NCBI GenBank assembly: GCA_948146395.1
Contig: OX411558.1
Span: 38,867,116 to 38,931,115, forward strand
Length of the DNA stretch: 64,000 bases
Direction of reading: 5' to 3'
DNA from: Fragum whitleyi
Lineage: Eukaryota; Mollusca; Bivalvia; Cardiida; Cardiidae
A program made the translations under genes and the position numbers. How positions within the stretch are numbered: position 1 is the first letter of the stretch; each line of letters begins with the position of its first letter. The notes under the pieces were generated by a model. The model did not search any database, had not been told where the DNA came from, and saw nothing but the letters and a program-made list of their open reading frames with translations. This document shows, piece after piece, positions 13,401 to 25,300 of this stretch.

Positions 13401-16272
13401 ACAGTATGCGGGGCCCATGGCTTGTTTGATGTTATGATCTATTGATTGATTTTGTATCTGTTGGTCATTTTAGGCAAATTCTTCGCAAAAATAAGAACTT
13501 TGTTAAACATTTTTATACGCTTCAAAATGCAGTCATATATTGTTATCGTCTACGTCTGTTCATCCGCCTATCTGTCCTCACATCCATATGTCCAATTCTC
13601 ATTAACACAACTCCTCCTTCAATTATGAACAGATTCACATGAAACTTTCATAGAATATTCCTCATCAAGTGAGCATGTGCACATTGTCAGGATTGTCTGA
13701 TACACAGCTGCATCAGGGAATATGGGACCCATCGTGCCAAAAGGGACCATCTGGGTAGTGCAGACCGTAGTAAGACTGTGCAGTTTGTGCAGACTGACTA
13801 GTGTCAAAACTTTTCACAATGTGCTCATTTTCTGAATCTAGAATGTTCAACCTACCTTCCAGTGAAAGAATTTTGCACCCAATCTCTTTTTCAAATATTC
13901 ATTTTACAAAGTTCCCAGATGGGTTTTTTTGTGTGATGGGTCACATATATATAATGCATATCGGTACTTAGCGTTTTGTATGAAAAAATATCTAAACAAG
14001 TTTGGGGTAATTGATAATTGACAAGGCTCTACCGAAACAATTATCAATTCCTACTACTGAGTTAGATATTTTTTCATACAATACACTAAGTATGCATTTT
14101 ATTTATCTTATTACCTCTATCTGCCTTGCTTTGATCCATGTTTCTTACAAAAATGCAAGTTTCAAAAAATAACCATATTATGTCTTTGTTCTAAAAATAT
14201 CCATATGATATCATAATATATATCATATAGGATGCTATCACATGGATATTTGTAAAGTTATAAGATAAAATGAGCCTTTGCCTTTTGTGGAAATTTCCCA
14301 TAGCGACGTATATTGTGTCAGTGGCAATTTTGTTTTCACTATGTACTGTAGGTTGTGACACTATGCTGGGCCCATGGTCTGTTTGATGCTATTATCTATG
14401 TGTACAACAAGGGAATATTAGACTACACAACACCATTAGAAGAGTTACTTTCTACGTTGAAATCAGCTGTTGATACAGGAAAACAGCTTTCGGGTAAATG
14501 CCAAACATTATTGTGATTATTTTTTGGCAAAAAAAATCGTAACTTCAACCAACAAGTTTTAAATGTGTGTCAATAAAAAATGGACAGCAATTAACTCAAG
14601 AATTCAAGAGAAGTACCTTGAGACCTAAGTAGAGCTACAGATAGGGGGTATTTCAGATTTAAAATTAGAGTATTTCAACAATACTTGCACAAATCCTATT
14701 TTATTAATGAAAATTGTCTCAAAAAAGTATCCATAACATAGGGTTTCAATGAGAAATAAAGATTTTAGACTAGCATTACCCCCTCTTATCTGTTTATTTA
14801 GTCTAGCAAAAATTGTGATTTGTGGCAGTATTACTAAAGCTTATAATACATGTTTTTAAAGAGCAATTTATACTATCAAGAAGAACTACACTAAATGTTT
14901 TTTTGTAAGAAGTTTCCTCTTTTTTAGGCCAAACAGCCAAGGACATCACAGGCAGTGCTCAAATGCACTTTTCTTTTTTAAAGAGTGAAGGGCTAAATTA
15001 TAGATTATTGTATTTATGAATTTAGAAGTACAAAACCATTGTGAATGTCTATAGATAAAGGGCTCAGATCAATATTATTGTAGGGCTGCCGTCATAGGAT
15101 AGTGGTAATGTGTCATACTACCATTCAAAAGGACCCAGGTTTGATTACCAACAAGTTGCCTTTTCCAACTATTTGTTTTCCACCAATGGGTTGATAATCG
15201 TAGACCTATGTGGGATATCAGCTGGAGGCTAGGAAAAGATGTGATGGTAGTACTGGTGCAAGAAATACCAGGAATCTTTTTTTAGATGCTCCAGCCTTTG
15301 TGATATAACTGAAAGATTGTTGAAAGCAGTGTGAAATCCCGAACAAACAAACAAAAGCAACAATTTTGTAAGTGGCTACAAATTTTTAGGTAATTACGAT
15401 AGTTTTGCACTACATACAAGGTTTAATTTTTACTCATTTTAGATAAACAGATTCGTTTAGGTAACAAGTTACTGGTATACATCAGTTGTTGTATGGCCGG
15501 AAGAGCATACCCTTTAGGGGACATTCCAGAGGATATGGTGTCAAAGGTCAAACATCAGGTTAGGACTGACCCCAATGTTTGCCCTCACAATGTAAAAAAA
15601 TGACACTCTATCCATGTTTTATAGCTAATTGAGTAGGTTAAAGATAAAATGAAGCAACTTCAACTTTGACTTAAATTCAAGTTTTTGGTAGGAATCTTTT
15701 GTAAGATATTGTTACATTTATCCCATTGTGAGTAAGATTTATAGAGAACAACTGTTTATTTCAGTGTAGATAGGAGTATCTTTTATTAAGTGAACAATAA
15801 AAGCTATATTTACATGAGTTGTGGAGCAATGAGTAAAGGACAAAGCTTTAGTTGTTAACAAAACGAAATAATTATTGCTCTTACACTAAAAATAGATATT
15901 CTTATTACGTAACTCACTCTATTTCTGTGTGAGTTTTATTTCATGGTAAGCACCCCTCAGACTTATTTTGCAGAATCATGAATTATCGCTTGGTGGCCAA
16001 TAATCTTATTTTCACTTATTTTAACTTGAGCTTACATTATGTCAAACAAAACAAGCTGTTGAATTAATTACATGTACAAACTGTTTAATTTATTTAGTGA
16101 GTGTAACAGATCAATATTATTTACAAAATGATTTTTAATAAAAAACGAAAATGTATGTACGTTGAGATATTTATTCCAATACCGTAGCTAAAATCTCACT
16201 ATCAACATTGAACATCATCCCAAATGGTGCTAGATACCTGTTTGTTTTGACCCTCCCCTCCCCCCCCCCCCA

Positions 16273-16304
<32 letters not shown>

Positions 16305-19300
16305 CACAAAAAAAAAAACTGTGAATAATACAGGATTTACAATATTATTATCACTGTTGACAGGTGTTTGATTCCTTGACATGTTTGCACACAAAGAACA
16401 GTCCCGATGATGAACATGCTTTCCCATATTTGAGGACTTTATTGGCTTTTGATACCAGAGAATTCTTGAATGTATTGGCTTTGGTAAGTCAGATTTATGG
16501 ATTTTAAAACTTGCCTCATAATAAGCTTTATAGACCCTACCTATCAATTTCTATAAAAGGAAGTTGGTCTTAATAAAACTCAAAAAATATCATCTAACCT
16601 CACTTAAATGTAAGATCATATTTGAAATAGTCCTCTCATACCACATTATATTGCATGGCATTAATTCTCTTTTTGTAGCAAAAAATGATTTCAAATGTTT
16701 TTTGTGAGAAAAAGAATAGATCTGTAACTAGATTACTTTTGAGACAAGCTGATCTCAACATAAGTGGGAAATAAAAACTCTTTAATTAGCAAACATTTGA
16801 AAGCTTAAAAACTTTGTACTTTTCAAATCTTGAAAAAAAGCTCAGATTAGGTTGTCTGAAAGAAAGTCATTTATTTTAGGCAAGCTGAATAACATTTAAA
16901 TTCTAGGCTTGTTTAAAATCATCTTGTCTGAACAGAAAACCTCATGAAAGATTGTGCTATGGAAACAATATCATTCTTAATTTCAGGCTTTTGAAGAAGA
17001 AGAATTCAACACTACTGAAGGGTGAGTGATGTTTGATTCTGTACTCTTTTGTTCATAAAAGATGCCAATAAACTCTCTGTAAAGCTATTTATACATTAGA
17101 TTTACCAATCTGTTATAATCAAACCTTTTGTTTATCTTATACTTTTTAAAGCTGAAATTAAAGGATACTATCAAAGGCATCTTGAAAGGTTTTAAAGGAC
17201 ATGGATATTGCGATTCTGAGAGTCTCAAATAAGTAGCCAGGACCCTCATAATTATCTGATGCCAGTCCCAAAGACCCTCTTGGAATATTCTTCAAAAATG
17301 AATTAAAGTCTTTTATAAACATACTTCAATTCTTTCCCAAAGTTCATTCCAAAATAATGGATATATATCCAATACTTTCTTTACCTTTTACCAGGAAATA
17401 GATTTAAATTCATGTAAAAACAAGTTTAAAGAAAGAAAAAGTCTTTGGAAATGTATCCCAACCCTTGTCATGTGCTGATCCCGGAATATTCCTGCATTTG
17501 CAGGAGCTATAGACAAACATCAGCCAGCACATATGAGCAGTCTGATGTTAGTCTACAACACCTGTTTCTCACTTTCAAACCAGAATTGTCAATAGATTTA
17601 GTTATTCAAATAATAATTGACCTACAGTTGGTACTTTCAGTGCTTTTAGCCCTTTGATTTTGATGCAAATTTTTAGCTAAGATTTATTCAGCATGACAAG
17701 GGTTAAGCAGGAACAGCCAAACTTTTTGGAAAGACCCCTAAGATCCCAGGTGTCGCGTCTTTTAGATCCTGTTTTTGTTGAACTCAGACTAAAGCCCTGA
17801 TATTGTATGAGGACTTTTTTAGGGCAGGTCATGATGGAAATAGGCAGGGCAGGGCAGGGTGCCCACCCAAAAGGGTCCATCTGAAACTCTGTATTATGAT
17901 ATGGCTGTAGCCATAGAAAATTTGATAAGGTATCTGGCTCTTAACTATGAGGTGCATGGTTCAATCTCCTGTCATGGCATATGGATCACTCAGTGCAAAA
18001 TAGTTGTAATTGCATATAAACTTAAAAGCAGATACATCTGTTTTGCACTGAGCCATGGATATGTTCACTCTGACATTTTCTCCCACCAATGGATGTTTAC
18101 TCATAGACCTTAGTAGAAACGATAAGGCAGAGGGAACATTTTTGTATAAAGAGAATTTTGTACTAAAATTTACATTTGGACACTTTGTTTTTTTCACACT
18201 TATGGATAAAACACTCAAATCCTTAAATGACTGTGCAAATGTCTGAAACAGTAGAGTACCTCCACATAAACAGCAGAAAAAAAAAAACACTCAATAAGTT
18301 AGAATGGACATTGCAGAAATAAATTCCGCAGAAATTTAAGACCGCCGAATTTTTTAAAATTCCACAGGAATTGGACCCTGCAGAAATTAAGTTCTTTACA
18401 GTGCTATACAGTATGACAAAATATTTCAGGATGGCTAAGAGACAAAGAGTTGTTGATATTTTATTACAAGTAATGGTGGAGAGTGTTGGATTCACTGTAA
18501 GTAATGATTTCTTTCTTTGGCCCAACAAATCTGTCTTACACTTAAGAGTCAGGGAAACAGCAGTTAACAATATCATGAAATTGACAAGGTGAATGATTTA
18601 GGAATGATAAAGGAATGTAATTGAATGAGTGTGTTTAGAGAGTTTTGAGTGAATTTAATGGGAGATAATCCTGTATCGCAAATTTCGTTCAGGATGAACA
18701 AAATTAGCTATATTGATTACCTCCCTTTGATAAAAATGCAATAAAAGTTATAAATATTGCTTCCTATTTCTTCAAGAACCTATGAGACGTTAACAATTTG
18801 AATTATGTCAGTGAAATCACAATTTTTCTCTATCAAAATTTATTTTGAATGACGTTGATGATTCTATATTTTTCAATGGGTTTGATCGTTTTTGAATGGT
18901 TTGAGTGAGTGATTGGAATGAATGAATGGAGCCCTGAGTGAGCAATTTAGAATGATTTTGATTAAGGTGAATGTCAATTTCACGATTTAACGAACTGTAC
19001 CATGTTGTTTATCATAATAGGTTTTAGGATTTAGAATGATTTTGATTTAGGTGAATGTCAATTTCTCGATGTAACTAAGTGTACCATGTTGTTTATCATA
19101 ATAGGAATTCACATGAGTTTTGCCCTGTCCCCTTTACTTGGGTGCTTTTTTTTATCTGAACAGATTTTGGAGAAAAGTGCATTTATTGCCATTGCTTTTA
19201 ACATGGTTCGACACTTACCACTCCTTGCTATGAGACTGAAGGACCTATTTGCAATAACTTTTACAGGCCCTCCCTGATAATGACAGGTCCTGCTTGAAAA

Positions 19301-22300
19301 CTATATATATTCTTGAGTAATTTAACGGGTAGATTTTTAAGAAAACTGCGTCTAAATGAAGAAATTCCTTATGGCAAGCTATTTCTTCTTTTTAGATCGG
19401 CTGTTTTCAGAGGAAACCAGAGGTATTGCTATAGCCTTGGTGTCATTGTCATTTTTGTGATGCAAAAACTTTGACATTTTGTGATATCTCTGGTTCTATT
19501 GAAGGCATTCACTAGAAATTTGGCACACATGTTCACTTTTTCACACACATGTTCACTTTCAAAAGAGCAACCTATACTATCAAGGGGGATAACTCTAGAA
19601 TGGTGCATTTTTTCACCATTCAGCACTCAACAGTCGAGCAAAATCACCTGTAGGCCATGCACTTGTTTAATTATTTATGACAATCCTTATTGAAATACTT
19701 TGTGCACAACCATATAGAATAGTTTGTCGCTCAAAACTTAGTTTATGGATGTATGAAGAGAATTTTGGGGCCAAATAAATAACAAAGAATTAAATTTTTA
19801 AAATCTTTTTCAATTTCAGCCCACCCAAGTTGGAATCTTGTTCACATTCCTAGCTAGACAGATGGCCAGACATGAGAATTCTATAAAAGTCAACAGAGTA
19901 TTGTTTGAACAGGTATGACATATTGTCTACTAGTCTAACTTTTACACATATTTTCACAATATCTAGCTTTTTGTCTAGCCTGCTAGCAGTCAGTGAGACA
20001 AAGTTGCTAGAATTAAAAAATGGTTCATGTACATTAGGGCATCTGTCTGTCCTATTTTGTCCGAACCATTTCTACATTTATGGATGGATTTTATTTTAAA
20101 ACTTGGCGCAATTGTTAACCATCATGCATAAATGTGCAATCTGAAAGAAATTTTTCAATAGCTCTAAGGTAACGGGTTAGGGTCAAAATTTTGTCAGGAC
20201 CATAACCCCTTTATTGATGGATTCAAATTGATTTGGCACAAATACACATATTAGCCATCATGAGTGGATATGCCGCAAGAAAATAGGTTTCTTCATTTTC
20301 CACAAAACTTTCTTTTCAATTAGACAGTTTGAAAGTGTCACCTGCAAAGTTTTTAAATTTGATCCCGTTTAAAATCTTGATTTCTGGAATAGGTTAAGGT
20401 GAAGAGATATAATTTATTTGTACACAACTAGTTAACTCCAGTTGTTTGAATTGAGAATCATTTAGTATTTAAATACAATTAAGGACTTCATTGTAGGTTT
20501 TATTAAAAGAAAAACAGTTTGAATAAATATGGTTTGTCTTTAAATATCCTCTTGCTTATATGATGTGGGTTATCTTATTTTACTGTTTTCTATCACAATT
20601 GCAAAAAGAAAGACAAAAAAAAAAAATTATAACCACTTAAAATGATGCAACTACACTGCAACTCCATTAAAATGCTGTAGTTGGGATCCAAGAAATGAAA
20701 CAGCGGAAGAAGTGGATGTATCTGCTTTAACGCTGTACCCCCCCCCATGCCGCCGCCGATTCCCCCCCCTCCCGCGGTGACAATAACCTACCGCGGAAAC
20801 GTAACAGACGCAGGGTCAATATTGATAACTATATGGGATATCTAAATAGGCCTATACATGTACATATTTAGGCCATCGCATTTTATATTTTTAAAACTCG
20901 GCAATGAATTGAAGAACAAACGCGGTTTATTACTTTGATATTTTTTATTTAAAGGTCGTTTTGTTGTCCCCAAGCTAAACAAAACTATCTTTGATAAAGT
21001 AATCTAGTTTGTAGGGTTTAATGATCGCAGACTCCTCTTAGGTTTCTGAATCTCGATTTCTCGGGCCTACCCGCCCGGCAGCTGAGAAACACCGATAACG
21101 ACGATCTCAAAAGGGTAAAATAAGTAAAATCCATAAAGTTTCATAAGATCAACGAATTTCATATGTTAAATGTTGTCTTCTTGAAAATAGGAGAAAATAA
21201 TTATCTACGCAATCAAAATAAACAATATCCTACGTCCGATCGAAACCAAAGTAATCAAATCTCTCGGAGTGCGGGACCGCATTCTTCGATGAGCGAGAAA
21301 AAATGCCGTAAATTCAATTAAATGAATCTGTAGTTACAACATTTGGATCGCTGGTTTGCAAATATCATCTTCATGAGTCAAGGGGTATTGAATGCTTCTT
21401 CTTGAAAACCGTATAAGTAAAACGTTTGTAGCCCTGGGTTTGATAAGATGTTATTTCAAGGCTTTGATTGTCAGATAGTAGATCGTCAGGAAAGAATGTC
21501 CAGACAAATGCGAAGTGACGCGGTCACCAACAGTTTTGCGCCGCTTTCAGTTTCTTTGTTCGACTCATCATATGTGTGTGTATTTCCGTTTATTTATCGT
21601 CGCTACCGTAGCACATGCCCATATGAGCGACGCCCCAAAAAGACGGTTAGTTGTTATGGGGGATAGTGCAAGGATACATGACAAAACTACTGCTGAGATC
21701 TGCCATGGTTCTTTAACGTGCTCAGTGTAAAGCTCCATCTCACGGGGCCTCGGTTTAACGTCTCATCCGAAAGACAATTAGTTTTTATTAGTGTACCAGC
21801 CCAGGAATCGAACCCACGCCGCCAAACTCCAATGGTTTTGATGTCCGGTGCTCTACCAACTGAGCTAATCGGGCTGGTTTACAGATCAAACACAAGCATC
21901 ATAGCGGGAAATGTAGGTTTAAAACTCAATGAAGGTGTCTATTAAGTGAGAGATAAGAATCAACGGTAATAATTCAAACGGGCTTTGAAAATGACTATAA
22001 TATGAATAAGTTTAATTAAAAAGAAACAAAATTTTATCATATATTTACATAAAACGTAATATTTATGAGAAAATTCAACGGGATTGGCAAAGGGAGGTAA
22101 TAAACCAAAAAATTGGGTAAGGGGCGAGTCGCTTTTTGAATGGTTTGTCAACAGCGGTAAATGTTCAAGATTTGAGAATATAAAACGAGATTAGCTCATT
22201 TTGCGAAAACACGGCTTTTTCTGAAGTTTATTAACTTGGATTTAATCGCATGCGAGCTAGACTTTTTAGCTAACCTGAGCACGAAGTGCTCAAGGGAGCT

Positions 22301-25300
22301 ATTGTAATCGATCGTTGTCCGGCGTCTGTCTGTCCATCTGTCCGTCACGGCATCAACTTTTTCTTTAAACAACATCTCCTCCTAAACTTATGGGTCAAAT
22401 TCAACCAAACTTGGCAGAAATATTCCTTGGGTGGTCCCTTATGAAAATTGCTCAAATGGAAAGGGTCCTTGCCATATCACGGGAAAAGGGGCCTTAATGA
22501 CAAATTTCTTGTTTTCACTCTAGAAGCCACAAATATGGTCCAATCTTCATGAAACTTGGTCAGAATGTTTGTTAGGTCATGAGGATGAAGTCTATTGAAA
22601 ATGGGAAGGATCCTTGCCATTTCACAGAAAAAGGCGCCTTAATGACAATTTTGTCAACAATATCTTTAAACGACATCTCCTCCTAAATTTATGGGTCAAA
22701 ATCAACCAAACTTGGCAGAAATATTCCTCGGGTGGTCCCTTATGAAAATAGCTCAAATGGAAAGGGTCCGTGCCATATCACGGGAAAAGGCGCCTTAATG
22801 ACAAATTTCTTGTTTTCACTCTAGAAGCCACAAATATAATCCAATCTTCATGAAACTTGGTCAGAATGTTTGTTAGGTCATGAGGATGAAGTCTATTGAA
22901 AATGGGAAGGATCCGTGCCATTTCACAGAAAAAGGCGCCTTAATGACAATTTTGTCAACAATATCTTTAAACGACATCTCCTCCTCAACTTATGGGTCAA
23001 AATCAACCAAACTTGGCAGAAATATTCCTTGGGTGGTCCCTTATGAAAATTGCTCAAATGGAAAGGATCTGTGCCATATCATGGGAAAAGGGGCCTTAAT
23101 GACAAATTTCTTGTTTTCACTCTAGAAGCCACAAATATGGTCCAATCTTCATGAAACTTGGTCAGATTGTTTGTTAGGTCATGAGGATGAAGTCTATTGA
23201 AAATGGGAAGGATCGGTGCCATATCACAGGAAAAGGCGCCTTAATGACAATTTTTCAGTTTACTCTCTAGAAGCCACAAATATGGTCCAATCATCATGAA
23301 ACTTTGTCAGAATGTTTGTTAGGTCATGAGGATGAACTCATTTGAAAATGGAAAGTATACATGCCATATCATGGGAAAAGGGGCCTTAATGACAATTTTC
23401 TCGTAAGAGCTCCAAACGCCACAAATATAGTCCAATCTTCATGAAACTTGATCAAAATGTTTGCCAGGTCACAAGAATGAACTCTGTTGAAAATGGGAAG
23501 GTTCATGCCATATCATAGGAAATGGAGTCTTAATGATAATTTACTTGAAATATCAGGTGAGCGATTTAGGGCCCTCAGGGTCCTCTTGTTGGTGTTCAAT
23601 TGCGTCCTTGCCGTCGATGAAGAGCAGTTGGTAGCGCGCCTGACTGTCAATATTAGGATTCTGTGTATCTCCGATGGCGGCACTCATTCTTTTTGACTAT
23701 AAGTCACTCACCCATGGGTCAATAATCGTAGACCTAAGTGAGATAGCAGTTTGGAGTTAGGAAAAGATTGTAGTAATCATGAGTTTGGTACTCCAGCGGT
23801 AGTGATATAACTATACGTCTGACAGCCATCAAACTAGCCATTTCTCTCTGACCTGAGGCATTTATTGCCACCACTGCCCCGCAGGAGGTGAGAAAAACCG
23901 TGTGAATTGTATTGATTCACCTGGCTTCGCTCTGTATCGATTTTTATCTCAGTGTTTTCACCCTTTGATCTAAAATCTCGATCAAGACAGCGTTAACGGC
24001 GGATCGGGTAACATCGCAGCAGCATCCCAAAATGGTCGACCCCCCCCCCAAATTTTGGGAGCCAAGCGGACCCCGTGTTATATTGGATTTAGGGCTCTAA
24101 CAGATTTCGTTATAATGGAGTTGCAGTGTACTTATATTTTGCATGATGATGGATTAAATTGATATGCCTATACCGGGTCATCAGACAAGTTTATGGACGT
24201 GTAAATCAAAATTGTTATGAAATTACCATTTATGAGCATGAGTGTTAAAGAAACACATCTGGTATGTTAGCAGATGACTAAACATTCTGGAAAAAGTTGG
24301 ATAAAATCCAAAATGAAGTATTTCTATTTTGCACCTCAGGTTTTAGAGTTTCTCTGTAACCCTGATGATGAATCAAGACATGAAGAAAGACAGCAGGCCC
24401 TTCTAGAGTTATCTCACGCCGGAGGTTTACAACAAGGGTTACTTTATCTCTATTTTATATTGCAGGTTTTAGAGTTTTTGTGTAACCCTGATGATGAATC
24501 AAGACATGAAGAAAGACAGCAGGCCCTTCTAGAGTTATCTCATGCCGGAGGTTTACAACAAGTTGATGAAGAAAGATTCTTGTACCTTGCTGAAAGGGCT
24601 AAATTGTAAGGGTCATGTATTGATCAGATTAGACTTTTGGTAATGTAACACTGAAACTGAGCCGGTTTTACTTCTCATGTACAGTTTAGTTTTAATTTTG
24701 GTGCCTATATGCTTCTTAGGGCTATATTATCAAGAACAAAGTCACATTTTTGAAATTTTGAATTTGTAACATTGGAAACAGGAGATTTTATTAAAATTCA
24801 TAACTAACGTACAAATGTTGACATTGAATATAAGCATATGAATTCCAGGTCAGGGCAATGGGCCTTAAGCTGAACATTTAACATGTCAACTTATCTGTAA
24901 TTTTTATACGCCTGTCAAAGACGGGATGTATTATGGGATCACCCGTGGCGTCCGGGCGTCCGGGCGTCCGGCGGCGTCCACTTCTTTGTCCGGAGCATAA
25001 CTCTGTCACTTGAAGTCCGATTGACTTCAAACTTGGCAATTGTGTTCTTCTCATCATTACGGAGTGCAGTGCACAAGAACCATAACTCTACCTGGCCTAT
25101 TTTTTGAGTTATTGCCCTTTGTTGTTTTTCATACTAGAATCTTGTCCGGAGTATATCTCTAAAAGTATAATAGCTAGGATCATGAAACTTCATGGGTGTA
25201 TAGATCTCACCAAGGGGGAGTGCAGTGCACAAGAACCATAACTCTACCTGGCCTATTTTTTGAGTTATTGCCCTTTGTTGTTTTTCAGACTTGAATCTTG

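Larger units (their letters stand above)
15559..16986. other. VPS8 introns around exon l, mostly featureless
   Basis: Apart from exon l and the simple repeat near its acceptor I see only AT-rich unique sequence here. Confidence 0.4.
20652..24130. mobile_element. Pogo/Tigger-like element with 16 bp TIRs and TA target site
   Basis: The ends read TA-CACTGCAACTCCATTA and the exact reverse complement TAATGGAGTTGCAGTG-TA. Similarity extends further inward around C-rich tracts. TA duplication and a C-A-C-T-G-C-A-A-C start resemble pogo/Tigger ends. I see no transposase frame. The interior holds a SINE, a HINE array, a second SINE and a hairpin near 23.9 kb, so it is a nested non-autonomous element. 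Confidence 0.75.

Noticed and set aside
17859..18592. Cluster of overlapping short frames on both strands
   Set aside because: Only the short stretch that is VPS8 exon n is supported; the others are AT-rich chance frames.
21795..21878. tRNA gene on the minus strand
   Set aside because: Acceptor, D and T arms look good but the anticodon arm does not pair and a SINE body follows; called a SINE head.
22480..23560. CRISPR-like regular repeats
   Set aside because: The repeats are long, diverged, directly adjacent and lie in an animal intron; they are HINE tandem units.
24274..24339. Upstream extension of the frame into exon p copy 1
   Set aside because: It precedes a good acceptor and reads intron-like sequence; the frame is open by chance.
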